Below are positions 15,189 to 23,872 of a stretch of DNA of 39,689 nt, piece after piece. The stretch covers positions 1 to 39,689 of the forward strand of contig JAWXCP010000054.1 of assembly GCA_034408685.1 (NCBI GenBank). Direction: 5' to 3'. The notes beneath the pieces were generated by a model. It searched no databases. It saw nothing but the letters and a program-made list of their open reading frames with translations, and had not been told where the DNA came from. Within the stretch, counting starts at the first letter, position 1. Each line of letters begins with the position of its first letter. Source of the stretch: JANXVY01 sp034408685 (GTDB lineage: Bacteria; Pseudomonadota; Alphaproteobacteria; Rhizobiales; Hyphomicrobiaceae). Both the position numbers and the translations under genes were made by a program.

Positions 15189-16289
15189 TCAGCATGCCGA
15201 AACGGCAACCGGGGCTGGCATGTGCGAGCGCACCGTTTGGTCGACAAGGCGATCCGTCAGCATTGCCGAGACCCACATCGCGATCAGCGACACCCAGGCG
15301 GTCAACGCGAAGATCGACCCACCCGTGAGGCCAGCGCCAACCGAACAGCCGATGGCCAATACGCCGCCAAAACCCATCAGGACTGCGCCGGATAGATAGC
15401 GCAGGACGCTGCTCCAGCTGTCGAACACCTGTAGCTTCAACTGGCGTGTGATCAGCGCCATCACAAATGATCCAACTGCAACGCCGGGGATTAGCCCGCC
15501 GTCGAACGTCGACGGCAGCTTCCATGTCGTGGTCAGCGCGGAGACCGTTTCGACCGATGGCGCGATGAAGCTGATCGACGTGATCTGGACGGGTTCGAAC
15601 AGCTGGAACGACAGTGCGTACGTGAGCAACCAAGCTGCAACAATCGCAACACCGATCAAGGCCCCGGCCACTGCGGTCGAGACGCCGACACCTGTGCGAC
15701 GCGCCAAGATCACGCCAAAAGCCAGCCAAACGCTGCCGATCAGAATGCCTATTACGGGAGTGGCTGATGGAGGTAGCCCTAGGGAAGTCAACCAGTTCCG
15801 GGCGGGGCCAGGCTCGATCGGCCACAAGGTTGTGATCATTTCACGGGCCGGGACAAGTACTCCGCGGATGGTCGCGATAGCAACGAGCGCCATTACAACC
15901 ACCGTGACCAGCGCCCGCACATTTCCGGTTGCCGCGAGCACCACGAGCCGGCTGGCACACCCTCGCGACAGGATCATGCCGACCCCAAACAGCAGGCCGC
16001 CAATTATTGCTCCCGACAGGCTTCCAGGCAGCGCGATCTGTCGGGCGGCGCCCGGGTCGAAGATGCCAGCCAGGATGACGGCCTGTGTCAGCGCCACCGC
16101 CGTGCCAAAGCCGAGCACCCAAACCGCCAGCCGCTGGCCCCACTCGCCGCGCGCAACCTCGATCGTCGCGGCGCGCATACAGAATTGGCTGTGCTGGGCG
16201 AGCGCGCCGAACGCCAAACCGCTCAGCCCGCCGCCGATGGCGAGCACGGCCCCGTCACCCAACAATTCGAACAGTGCAGACATCGTCAT
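15189..16289 (-). CDS. YeeE/YedE-family sulfur-compound transporter
   Basis: 366 residues and about nine to ten transmembrane segments. The two halves carry the family signatures: SQFCMRAA (Cys37), GMILSRGCASRLVVLAATGN (Cys111) and GGVLAIGCSVGAGLTGGS (Cys315). In TsuA from Spirochaeta the equivalent cysteines pass thiosulfate through the membrane, so thiosulfate or a related sulfur species is the likely substrate. No tusA/tsuB-like gene is adjacent. The ATG at 16287-16289 has GGA 9 nt upstream; the frame can also start at a GTG (16325) without a ribosome-binding site. The 190 nt to the SURF1 stop contain no gene. Confidence 0.82.
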   Translation of the reverse strand: MTMSALFELLGDGAVLAIGGGLSGLAFGALAQHSQFCMRAATIEVARGEWGQRLAVWVLGFGTAVALTQAVILAGIFDPGAARQIALPGSLSGAIIGGLLFGVGMILSRGCASRLVVLAATGNVRALVTVVVMALVAIATIRGVLVPAREMITTLWPIEPGPARNWLTSLGLPPSATPVIGILIGSVWLAFGVILARRTGVGVSTAVAGALIGVAIVAAWLLTYALSFQLFEPVQITSISFIAPSVETVSALTTTWKLPSTFDGGLIPGVAVGSFVMALITRQLKLQVFDSWSSVLRYLSGAVLMGFGGVLAIGCSVGAGLTGGSIFALTAWVSLIAMWVSAMLTDRLVDQTVRSHMPAPVAVSAC

Positions 16290-16478
16290 GAATGGTGTTC
16301 CGGTGAGCGTCAGCTCGTTGATCACGCAACAGACAGATCGACGGGCATTGAATTGTTTCCAACCAAGGGGTCTATCTCAGCAATGGACCAACCCGCAAAG
16401 TCGCGTTTCAGATAAGGATATGTCGTTTGCTGCGAAACGATCCGCTGTACCGGCCGCAAACGACCGTGTTCAGGCGGT

Positions 16479-17375
16479 TCATGGGGGTGCAGCGTTGCTC
16501 GCCCTGCGGCGTGTCGTCAGCACGAAAGCGCCGTAGACGGCAATGAGGGTTGCGGCAAGCCCGTACCAGGTCATGGCATACTCCAGATGCCGGTTCGACA
16601 GCTTGACGATGGTCGTGCCGCCCTTGGGCCAGCCACCCGGCTGCGCCGGATCGGATTGTGCCTCGATGATAAAGTTGTAGACAGACGTGCGATCCGTCGG
16701 CACGGCCGCAGCGACCAGCCCCGTCAGATCGCGCCAGTACCACACGCCGGTTTTGGGATCGCGGTCGGGATCGAACGTTGCCCGCTCTCCGCCGTAGCGC
16801 AACAGTCCCGTTACCTCGACCTCACCTGGCACCTGCCCGGCCAGCCGCGAAGACGGGTTCTTCAGGGCTTCTGTCACGTAGCCGCGGTTGACCATGACAT
16901 AGGCGTTGTTGGCGAGTTTCAGGGGCGTGTGAACATTGAAGCCAGGCCCGAAGGTCTGGTGTGGCGCGTAGACGAATTGTTCCTGATCGTGAAGGAAGCG
17001 TCCCGTCGCCGTAACGCGGTAGTAGCCGTAGCTGTCGGGAACGCGCCCGAACGTCACCGTATAAACCCCGGTGGTATCGCGCAAGAAACGGGGCGCTGCG
17101 TCGCCGATGTCCGCGTTGCGGATCTCGACCTTCGCGCCAGGCGCGATCTCGCCACCCTTACGGAGCGCGGCAACTTCGGCGGAAACGAGGTTCTCCTTTA
17201 GGTCCGCGATGGCCGCTGGCTGCCACGTCAAGCGCTGGTCGATGCGCGTTTGCAGTGCGTCCTTCCAAATCTTGCGATTGAGTTGCCAGGTGCCAAGTCC
17301 GATCAGCAGGGCGAGAGCGGCCAACGCAAATGTGGTCGGGAGCAAGAGCCCGCGGTTCGATGAGATAGGCGCCAT
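16479..17375 (-). CDS. SURF1-family cytochrome oxidase assembly protein
   Basis: 298 residues with the two-helix SURF1 topology: an N-terminal transmembrane segment (about residues 12-30, followed by GTWQLNRKIWK), a large periplasmic domain and a C-terminal segment (YGLAATLIAVYGAFVL). Family motifs include YRVTATGRFLHDQE, VMVNRGYV and NRHLEYAMTWYGLA. SURF1 helps insert heme a into subunit I. It follows DUF983 by 29 nt and ends the oxidase gene run. ATG 17375 is used; a GTG at 17384 is possible. Confidence 0.92.
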   Translation of the reverse strand: MAPISSNRGLLLPTTFALAALALLIGLGTWQLNRKIWKDALQTRIDQRLTWQPAAIADLKENLVSAEVAALRKGGEIAPGAKVEIRNADIGDAAPRFLRDTTGVYTVTFGRVPDSYGYYRVTATGRFLHDQEQFVYAPHQTFGPGFNVHTPLKLANNAYVMVNRGYVTEALKNPSSRLAGQVPGEVEVTGLLRYGGERATFDPDRDPKTGVWYWRDLTGLVAAAVPTDRTSVYNFIIEAQSDPAQPGGWPKGGTTIVKLSNRHLEYAMTWYGLAATLIAVYGAFVLTTRRRASNAAPP

Positions 17376-17404
17376 GTTGCACACTCAGGTCACGGGACGG
17401 TCGG

Positions 17405-17767
17405 TCAGCGGTCGTCGAGGCGCCCTTCGGCGGCTTTGTTGACGAACTGCAGGTTGATCAGGATGCCTTTCAGCATGCGCAGTGCGGCGATCGAAAGCAG
17501 AGGGATCAAGACGCCCCACAGCACGACGTGAAGCCAGACCGGCGGTTCGTAGCGGAACTCGACGAACAGAGCGCCACCCAGTGTCAACGCACCGATCAGC
17601 ATGATGGCAAACACGGCCGGCCCATCGCCGGTGTCGGCAAATGCGAAACTCTGGCCACACTTGGGGCAAGATGGCCGAACCGTCAGGAACTGATGGAACA
17701 ATGGGCCTAGCCCGCATTTTGGGCAGCGCGCCGCTACGCCGTTCAGGATCGGATTGTCGACGCTCAT
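17405..17767 (-). CDS. DUF983 family membrane protein (cox operon)
   Basis: 120 residues. Two CxxC pairs (ARCPKCG and PSCPKCG) in the N-terminal 40 residues suggest a small metal-binding knuckle, and two transmembrane segments follow (AVFAIMLIGALTLGGALF and WLHVVLWGVLIPLLSIAAL). DUF983 genes regularly sit between ctaE and surf1 in alphaproteobacterial oxidase operons, as here; their biochemical role is not established. The ATG at 17765-17767 with GGAG 12 nt upstream marks the conserved start; earlier in-frame starts overlap the terminator hairpin. Confidence 0.85.
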   Translation of the reverse strand: MSVDNPILNGVAARCPKCGLGPLFHQFLTVRPSCPKCGQSFAFADTGDGPAVFAIMLIGALTLGGALFVEFRYEPPVWLHVVLWGVLIPLLSIAALRMLKGILINLQFVNKAAEGRLDDR

Positions 17768-17800
17768 CGGCCGGTCTGCTCCACGGGTGCGGGATCGCAT

Positions 17801-17842
17801 ACCATCAAAATAGCAACGGGGTGACCTGAGGCCACCCCGTTG
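17801..17842 (-). terminator. Hairpin terminator-like structure after ctaE
   Basis: The arms caacggggtg (17814-17823) and caccccgttg (17833-17842) form a perfect 10-bp stem with a 9-nt loop. Read on the minus strand the hairpin is followed by ctattttgatgg, a short U-run. It lies 32 nt past the ctaE stop and may reduce transcription into DUF983 and SURF1. Confidence 0.6.
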
Positions 17843-17874
17843 GACGTGCATCCGCGTTTGGCGCGAACGCGTCT

Positions 17875-18783
17875 TCAGTGCCCAGCGACAGCTTTACCCG
17901 CACCCCATACGTAAATGCAGGCGAACAAGAACAACCACACCACGTCGACGAAGTGCCAATACCAGGCTGCCGCTTCAAAGCCGAAGTGCTTTTCTTTGGT
18001 GAAGTCACCCGACATCGCGCGGAACAAGCAGACCGCGAGGAAGATGGTGCCGATCAACACGTGGGCGCCGTGGAACCCGGTCGCCATGAAGAACGTCGCG
18101 CCGTAGATGTGGCCAGAGTAATTGAACGCGGCGTGGCCGTACTCGACGTATTGGAAGTACGAGAATGACGCGCCGAGAAGCACGGTGAGGGCGAGGCCGG
18201 CGATCAGTCCGCGACGGTCGTCCTTCAGGATCGCATGGTGCGCCCACGTAACGGTCACGCCTGACAGCAGCAGGATCAGCGTGTTGACGAGGGGGAGCCC
18301 CCACGGGCTGAACGTGTGCTTGAACGCTTCGTTCGGCACCGGCGGCCACTGGCCACCCAGCACCTCGTTGCGCTGTACCAGTCCGATTTGCGCGGTATTG
18401 TTCTGCAGGATCTCCACCCCGGCCGGGAAGAGCGAAGCATCGAAGTAGGCCCAGAACCACGCCACAAAGAACATCACTTCGGAGGCGATGAACAGGATCA
18501 TGCCATAGCGCAGGTGGATCTGCACCACGGGTGTGTGGTCACCCTTGTGCGATTCGCGGATGACATCGCGCCACCAGAAGAACGCGCACGCCACGACTGA
18601 CATTGTACCGACGATGAACAGCCACGGCCCGTTGACGCCAAACAGCACTTCGCCTTGAGCGCTGCGCATCCAGCAGACAGCGCCGACCGCCATGACGAGA
18701 GCGCCGAATGAGGCGAGCAATGGCCACGGGCTCGGATCAACGAGGTGGTAGTCATGTTCGGGCTTGGTGTGTGTATTTCCCAT
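17875..18783 (-). CDS. ctaE: Cytochrome c oxidase subunit III
   Basis: 302 residues with seven predicted transmembrane helices. The N-terminus (HDYHLVDPSPWPLLAS) and the motifs FFWWRDVIRE, SEVMFFVAWFWAYFDASL, GFHGAHVLIGT and AAWYWHFVDVVWLFLF are canonical for subunit III. This subunit stabilises the D-channel proton uptake of subunit I. ATG 18783 is preferred over the GTG at 18792. It follows ctaG by 55 nt. Confidence 0.97.
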   Translation of the reverse strand: MGNTHTKPEHDYHLVDPSPWPLLASFGALVMAVGAVCWMRSAQGEVLFGVNGPWLFIVGTMSVVACAFFWWRDVIRESHKGDHTPVVQIHLRYGMILFIASEVMFFVAWFWAYFDASLFPAGVEILQNNTAQIGLVQRNEVLGGQWPPVPNEAFKHTFSPWGLPLVNTLILLLSGVTVTWAHHAILKDDRRGLIAGLALTVLLGASFSYFQYVEYGHAAFNYSGHIYGATFFMATGFHGAHVLIGTIFLAVCLFRAMSGDFTKEKHFGFEAAAWYWHFVDVVWLFLFACIYVWGAGKAVAGH

Positions 18784-18838
18784 CGATCTCACTCGCTCCC
18801 TCTGGCGCCGCAGCAGCCGCTAAAATCTAGCGTCGTCG

Positions 18839-19477
18839 TCAAATCCCGCGTTTTTCGGATGGCGGCGGCGACACGGCAGCAGCCGTTGTCGGCTTGGTCG
18901 GCTCGGTCGGATAGAATGTGTAGGACAGGATAATCCGTCCGATGTGGGCTGCGTCTTTGTCGGTCGCGAGGTTCGGGTCGACATAGAACGTCAAGGGCAT
19001 CTCGACGCTTTCGCCTGGCTGCAGCGTTTGCTCCTGGAAGCAGAAGCACGCGATTTTTTGGAAGTGGATACCGGCGGCCGGGGGGTCGACATTGAATGCC
19101 GCCGTGCCGGTCAGCGGCTTGTCGCCAAAGTTGGTCGCGCGATAAAACGCAAGCGCGTTTTCGCCGAGCTTGAGTTGAATGCTCTGTTGGACCGGCTCGA
19201 ACTTCCATTTTAGTCCATTGCGCACGTTGGCGTCGAACAGAACTTCGACCGGCCGGTCGAGTACGGTTTGTGAGGGCGCGATCGCCCGTTGTGTCGTGCC
19301 GCCGTAACCCGTCAATTGACAGAAGATGCGGTAAAGCGGCACGGACGCGAAGGCCAGGGCCAGCATCACGACTGGCATCACCGATACCGTTATCGCGATC
19401 CGCATCGCGCGTTTGGTGTCGTAATCGCGTGGCGCCGATGGTGTCGGCTGCGGCGCGTTTGGATCGATATTAATCAT
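18839..19477 (-). CDS. ctaG: Cytochrome c oxidase assembly protein CtaG (Cox11 family)
   Basis: 212 residues. One N-terminal transmembrane helix (about 28-48, then VPLYRIFCQLTGYGG) is followed by a periplasmic immunoglobulin-like copper domain with the copper motif CFCF in KIACFCFQEQTL. CtaG delivers copper to the CuB site of subunit I. Its ATG overlaps the coxF stop by one base (TGATG), so it is translationally coupled; a GTG three bases earlier is also possible. Confidence 0.95.
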   Translation of the reverse strand: MINIDPNAPQPTPSAPRDYDTKRAMRIAITVSVMPVVMLALAFASVPLYRIFCQLTGYGGTTQRAIAPSQTVLDRPVEVLFDANVRNGLKWKFEPVQQSIQLKLGENALAFYRATNFGDKPLTGTAAFNVDPPAAGIHFQKIACFCFQEQTLQPGESVEMPLTFYVDPNLATDKDAAHIGRIILSYTFYPTEPTKPTTAAAVSPPPSEKRGI

Positions 19478-19719
19478 CACATGGCCCTGTTTACGACATT
19501 GCCGCCAAGACGAACCATGGTCGCTGCATAAAACAGGACCACGAGGAACCCGAGAGCGAGGGCGACCGCGATCGACCGCCGGTATTGGCGCGCCTTGGCT
19601 TCGGGGCTGAGTTCAACGAATTCTGGCTCGATCTGTGTCGAGCTTGCGGCCTCGGGAGCGGTCGCGGGCGCCGCCGGAACAGCTGTCGGCGTTTCGGGCG
19701 CGTCCTTTACCGCACTCAT
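19477..19719 (-). CDS. coxF: CoxF-type small membrane protein of the oxidase operon
   Basis: 80 residues. A Pro/Ala/Thr-rich N-terminal half is followed by the conserved part: SPEAKARQYRRSIAVALAL, then one transmembrane helix ending VVLFYAATMVRLGGNVVNRAM. This single-helix protein recurs between ctaB and ctaG in Hyphomicrobiales; its function in assembly is presumed from position. Its ATG overlaps the ctaB stop (ATGA), and its own stop overlaps the ctaG start. Confidence 0.8.
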   Translation of the reverse strand: MSAVKDAPETPTAVPAAPATAPEAASSTQIEPEFVELSPEAKARQYRRSIAVALALGFLVVLFYAATMVRLGGNVVNRAM

Positions 19720-20669
19720 GCCATCACCCGGCGGATGATGCCCTCGATGAGCAATAGGCCGAACAAAGCAAAGAGATAGAGGATCGAGAAAGCAAACAGC
19801 TTTTTCGCCGCCGCATCAGCCTCGCGGCCTTCGGTAATCCGGCGCACGTCGAGAGCATAACGGAGGAACAGGGCGCCGAGGATGGTCGAGGCTGCCAGAT
19901 AGGCGAGGCTGCCCATGCCGAGGACATATGGCGCGATGCCGAGCGGCACCAGTAGGTAGGAGTACAAAACGATCTGCCGACGCGTTTCGGTCGGTCCGGC
20001 GACGACTGGAAGCATCGGCACACCGACCTTTTCATAATCGCGGCATCGGTAGAGCGCGAGCGCCCAGAAGTGTGGCGGCGTCCAGATGAAGATGATTGCG
20101 AACAGCAGCGCGCTTTCGATCGAGACGCCACCAGTGACGGCTGCCCAGCCGATCATGGGTGGGAAAGCACCTGCAGCGCCGCCAATCACGATGTTCTGCG
20201 CGGTCCGCCGCTTCAGCCACATGGTGTAGACGAACAGGTAGAACCCGATCGTCAGAGCGAGAAGGGCGCCAGCCGCGACGTTGACGAGGAGCCCCAGCAT
20301 CAGCACGGAGGCAAACGACAGGAACGAGCCGAATGCGAGGGCGTCTTCAGGACTGATCTTGCCGCGCGGAATCGGCCGTGAGGTCGTGCGCTGCATCTGA
20401 GCGTCGATGTCGGCGTCATACCACATGTTGAGCGCGCCGGACGCGCCGGCACCGACCGAGATCGCGAAGATGGCAATGAATGCCATCAACGGATGTATCG
20501 AGCCGGGAGCGAGCACCATCCCGGTTATCGCCGTCAGAATGACGAGCGACATGACGCGCGGCTTCATCAACTGGAAGAAGTCGTAGACGGAGGCGCCGTT
20601 GGGCGTGACCCGTACGGTGACCGGCGGTAGCGTTTCTGCGGTGACCGTATCGATGCCGGCTTCGGCCAT
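19716..20669 (-). CDS. ctaB: Protoheme IX farnesyltransferase (heme O synthase)
   Basis: 317 residues, a UbiA-type integral membrane prenyltransferase that makes heme O from heme B for the heme a of the oxidase. Motifs: LMKPRVMSLVI, the Asp-rich NMWYDADIDAQMQRTTSRPI with the prenyl-diphosphate-binding acids, WLKRRTAQNIVIGGAAGAFPPMIGWAAVTG, and the second Asp region YRCRDYEKVGVPMLPVV. ATG 20669 with AAGGACG about 8 nt upstream is used. Confidence 0.95.
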   Translation of the reverse strand: MAEAGIDTVTAETLPPVTVRVTPNGASVYDFFQLMKPRVMSLVILTAITGMVLAPGSIHPLMAFIAIFAISVGAGASGALNMWYDADIDAQMQRTTSRPIPRGKISPEDALAFGSFLSFASVLMLGLLVNVAAGALLALTIGFYLFVYTMWLKRRTAQNIVIGGAAGAFPPMIGWAAVTGGVSIESALLFAIIFIWTPPHFWALALYRCRDYEKVGVPMLPVVAGPTETRRQIVLYSYLLVPLGIAPYVLGMGSLAYLAASTILGALFLRYALDVRRITEGREADAAAKKLFAFSILYLFALFGLLLIEGIIRRVMA

Positions 20670-20742
20670 TCCAGGTCGTCCTTCTGTCGGTCGGTGTGCG
20701 CACAACGCTTGCGGGGAGTTGGGCGCGAGGGGTTTGGCCGGT

Positions 20743-20773
20743 CAGACGCGGCTGTAAATGTCAGCCGCGTCTG
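20743..20773. other. Perfect 12-bp hairpin between ctaD and ctaB
   Basis: The arms cagacgcggctg (20743-20754) and cagccgcgtctg (20762-20773) are exact reverse complements around a 7-nt loop, 9 nt past the ctaD stop. No U-run follows in the transcribed direction, so RNA 3'-end protection or partial attenuation within the operon is more likely than an intrinsic terminator. Confidence 0.65.
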
Positions 20774-20782
20774 GTGTCGTGA

Positions 20783-22420
20783 TCAGTGATGATCATCGCC
20801 GGTGATGCGCGGCAGCTTGTTGAACGAGTGGAACGGCGGCGGCGAGGACAGCGTCCATTCCAACGTCGTTGCGCCTACGCCCCACGGGTTGGCTGATGCC
20901 TTTTCGCGGCGGACCAAGGCGACAGCCATGCCGATGAAGAAGACCAGCGTACCGAGCGTCGTGATGTAGGCACCGTATGACGAGATCCGGTTCCAGAATG
21001 CGAACGCATCGGGGTAATCCGCGTAATGGCGCGGCATGCCTGCAAGGCCCAAGAAGTGCTGTGGGAAGAACAGGATGTTAGCGCCAATGAACGTCAACCA
21101 GAAGTGCAGGTGGCCCCAGAACGGCGCGTACATGTAACCAAACATCTTCGGGAACCAATAGTACCAGCCAGCAAAGATGGCGAATACGGCACCGAGTGAC
21201 AGTACGTAGTGGAAGTGCGCGACGACATAGTAGGTGTTGTGCAGTGAGCGGTCGACGCCGGCATTGGCGAGCATCACGCCCGTGACACCGCCAACGGTGA
21301 ACAGGAAGATGAAGCCCAAGGCCCACATCATTGGAAGGCGGAACGAGATCGAGCCGCCCCACATCGTGGCGATCCAGGAGAAGATCTTCACGCCGGTTGG
21401 CACGGCGATGACCATCGTCGCGAAGACGAAGTAAGCCTGCGTGTCGACGCTAATGCCTGCCGTGTACATGTGGTGCGCCCACACGACAAACCCGACAACG
21501 CCAATCGCGACCATGGCGTAGGCCATGCCGAGGTAGCCGAACACCGGCTTCTTGGAGAATGTCGAGATGATGTGGCTGATCATGCCGAAGCCCGGCAGGA
21601 TCAGAATGTAAACTTCCGGGTGACCGAAGAACCAGAAGAGATGCTGATAGAGCAGGGGGTCACCGCCACCGGCCGCGTCGTAGAACGTGGTTCCGAAGTT
21701 CCGATCGGTAAGCAGCATCGTGATGGCGCCAGCCAGCACCGGAAGCGACAGCAGCAGCAAGAACGCGGTGACAAGTACCGACCACACGAACAGCGGCATC
21801 TTGTGCAGCGTCATGCCGGGCGCGCGCATGTTGAAAATCGTCGTGATGAAGTTGATCGCGCCGAGGATAGACGATGCACCGGCCACGTGAAGCGACAGGA
21901 TCGCGAAGTCGACGGACGGGCCAGGATGACCGATCTTGCTCGAAAGGGGCGCGAGGACGATCCAGCCTGTGCCGACACCGTCCGTACCAGCAGCTCCGGG
22001 CACAAACAGCGAAATCAGCAGCAGTATGAAGGCTGTTACCAGGAGCCAGAACGAAATGTTGTTCATGCGCGGGAACGCCATGTCCGGCGAGCCGATCATC
22101 AGCGGCACGAACCAGTTGCCGAACCCGCCGATCATGGCCGGCATGACCATGAAGAACACCATGATGAGGCCGTGGCCCGTGACGAACACGTTGTAGACGC
22201 CGGGATTGGCGAAGTATTGAAGGCCCGGCTCCTGAAGTTCCATACGCATGGCGACAGACAGCGCGCTGCCGATCACGCCTGCAAACATAGCGAACAGCAG
22301 ATAAAGCGTGCCGATGTCTTTGTGGTTCGTCGACAGGAACCATCGCGTGAAGAATGACGGCGCATGATCTTCGTGATCATGCTCTGCCGTTTTCGAATAG
22401 CTGCCCATATTGGACCCCAT
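20783..22420 (-). CDS. ctaD: Cytochrome c oxidase subunit I (aa3, type A1)
   Basis: 545 residues with the twelve-helix core. Heme and copper ligands: His83 (TGHGLIM), His267 (GHPEVY), His316/His317 (AHHMYT), and His402/His404 (AHFHYVLS). Proton-path residues: Asp113 (SPDMAFPR), Glu269 and Lys345 (TGVKIFSW); Tyr271 is the cross-linked tyrosine. These place it in the A1 family. The usual HDTYYVVAHFHY reads HNTYYVVAHFHY: Asn395 replaces the aspartate that normally helps bind the non-redox Mg/Mn ion. ATG 22420 is given; ATG 22408, preceded by GGGG at better spacing, is possible. Confidence 0.97.
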   Translation of the reverse strand: MGSNMGSYSKTAEHDHEDHAPSFFTRWFLSTNHKDIGTLYLLFAMFAGVIGSALSVAMRMELQEPGLQYFANPGVYNVFVTGHGLIMVFFMVMPAMIGGFGNWFVPLMIGSPDMAFPRMNNISFWLLVTAFILLLISLFVPGAAGTDGVGTGWIVLAPLSSKIGHPGPSVDFAILSLHVAGASSILGAINFITTIFNMRAPGMTLHKMPLFVWSVLVTAFLLLLSLPVLAGAITMLLTDRNFGTTFYDAAGGGDPLLYQHLFWFFGHPEVYILILPGFGMISHIISTFSKKPVFGYLGMAYAMVAIGVVGFVVWAHHMYTAGISVDTQAYFVFATMVIAVPTGVKIFSWIATMWGGSISFRLPMMWALGFIFLFTVGGVTGVMLANAGVDRSLHNTYYVVAHFHYVLSLGAVFAIFAGWYYWFPKMFGYMYAPFWGHLHFWLTFIGANILFFPQHFLGLAGMPRHYADYPDAFAFWNRISSYGAYITTLGTLVFFIGMAVALVRREKASANPWGVGATTLEWTLSSPPPFHSFNKLPRITGDDHH

Positions 22421-22518
22421 GGCGGAACGATTGTGACTTCAATTGTGGTCGGGTCGGGCCATCATAACCCGGGCCCTCGCCTCTTGCGTGCGGCAAACTT
22501 CGGCGGCGGGCGCAACCG

Positions 22519-23520
22519 TTACTGGACCTGCGCGAGTTTGTTTTGCGACGTGTGGCGGTCGAGGTCGGCTTGCAGGATCGCTTTCGCCTTCTTCCCGTCC
22601 TTGGCCTTGAGCGCGGCGACCCAATCGTTGAAGGCCTGCTCACTGACAACCTTCACGCCGATCGGCATGCTGGAATGGTTTTTCCCGCACAACACCGAGC
22701 ACTGGCCCCAGTAGGAGCCGACGACGGTTGGCTTGAACCACGTCGCATGGACGCGGCCAGGGACAGCCTGCATCTTCGAGCCGAACGCTGGAATGGTCCA
22801 AGAATGGATGACGTCGTTGGATGTCACCAAGAGGTGGACGACTTTGTTGACGGGTACGGCGATGTCGTTATCGACCGCTAGCTGACGGGGCTGCTTCAGC
22901 TTTTCCCACAACGGCTTCGAGGCGGCCTGCATCGCGGCTAGTTTCGCGAGGCTGCCATCTTCAAGCGTACCGTATTTGGCGCTGAATTCCTTGTCGCCGA
23001 TCTCGGCTTTGATCACGTCTTCGTCGGTCACCATGTTGGAGGTGATCGAAATGCCCTTGTGGTCGAGATACTCGTGCTCCCAATACCAAGCGTTGCCGAT
23101 CGCTTTGATCGTAAGGTCCGGCTTGGGATAATTGTATTGCAAATACAAGAGCTTGAATGACGGGATCGCGATGACCAGCAGAATCGCGATCAGGACAATC
23201 GTCCAGGCGACCTCTAATCCGACGTGGTGCGTGTTCTTCGATGGCACGGGATTGGCCGTCTCGTTGAACCGGACGCCCACATAAATCATGAGGCCCAGCA
23301 CGAACACCACGATGCCGATAATGATGGCGTTGGTCAGGTCGTAGAACTCGAGCGTCTTCTGCATCACTTCGGTAGCAGGTTTCGACAGACCCATCTGCAT
23401 CGGCTCGGGCTGGCCAATCGCCAGCGCTGCCCCTGCAAGACCTGTGATCATCAGCGCCACGAGCCCAGCGTTCAGGAGCTTTCCAGCAGCGTACGTGGCG
23501 GCGGTTTGCCAACTCGTCAT
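22519..23520 (-). CDS. ctaC: Cytochrome c oxidase subunit II
   Basis: 333 residues: a signal segment (about 12-36), two transmembrane helices (about 62-84 and 101-123) and a periplasmic cupredoxin domain. The CuA ligands are His239, Cys274, Cys278, His282 and Met285. The standard CSELC reads CSVLC, with Val276 in place of the glutamate that ligates the non-redox Mg/Mn ion, and the following family Asp in K-x-D-A-x-P-G-R is Gln251. A stretch of about 35 residues (175-210) appears inserted in the cupredoxin domain. No heme-binding CxxCH is present. ATG 23520 is chosen for its GAGGGA ribosome-binding site; the frame could extend 24 residues further. It is the first gene of the operon. Confidence 0.96.
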   Translation of the reverse strand: MTSWQTAATYAAGKLLNAGLVALMITGLAGAALAIGQPEPMQMGLSKPATEVMQKTLEFYDLTNAIIIGIVVFVLGLMIYVGVRFNETANPVPSKNTHHVGLEVAWTIVLIAILLVIAIPSFKLLYLQYNYPKPDLTIKAIGNAWYWEHEYLDHKGISITSNMVTDEDVIKAEIGDKEFSAKYGTLEDGSLAKLAAMQAASKPLWEKLKQPRQLAVDNDIAVPVNKVVHLLVTSNDVIHSWTIPAFGSKMQAVPGRVHATWFKPTVVGSYWGQCSVLCGKNHSSMPIGVKVVSEQAFNDWVAALKAKDGKKAKAILQADLDRHTSQNKLAQVQ

Positions 23521-23872
23521 GCGCGTTTCCCTCGTTCGGGCAGCGCGGATTGGCGCCAGCCACTTTTCGTTCGCCGATGTGATGCACTGCAACTAGGCGA
23601 AGAGCCACGAATGTACAGCACAATACATAGGCAATTTACTATCCGTCGACAGCAACACCATCGGCCGTTGCCGAACAAGCGCAACCGGTGTTGAATTTAT
23701 GCGACATAATCTCGCGATTACGCATCTTCGTCTGACGCAGCCTACACTGGCTTTGGAAGCTCAGAATACTGCGACGCGTCGATGTCGGAATTCGGCCGCG
23801 TTGTCGGTTAGACACCTTCGATCAAGAACACCATAGCGGTTCCGCGCGTGGGTCCAATCTAGCGAGGCAGAT
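23521..23872. other. Intergenic region, divergent ctaC and ialB promoters expected
   Basis: 352 nt without a coding sequence that I can support. It contains an AT-richer block (about 23610-23660 and 23690-23720). No clear promoter hexamers at standard spacing were found on either strand. Confidence 0.4.

Noticed and set aside
21470..22357. 295-codon plus-strand open frame opposite ctaD
   Set aside because: Highly charged, low-complexity translation antisense to a clear oxidase gene; no domain or ribosome-binding site.
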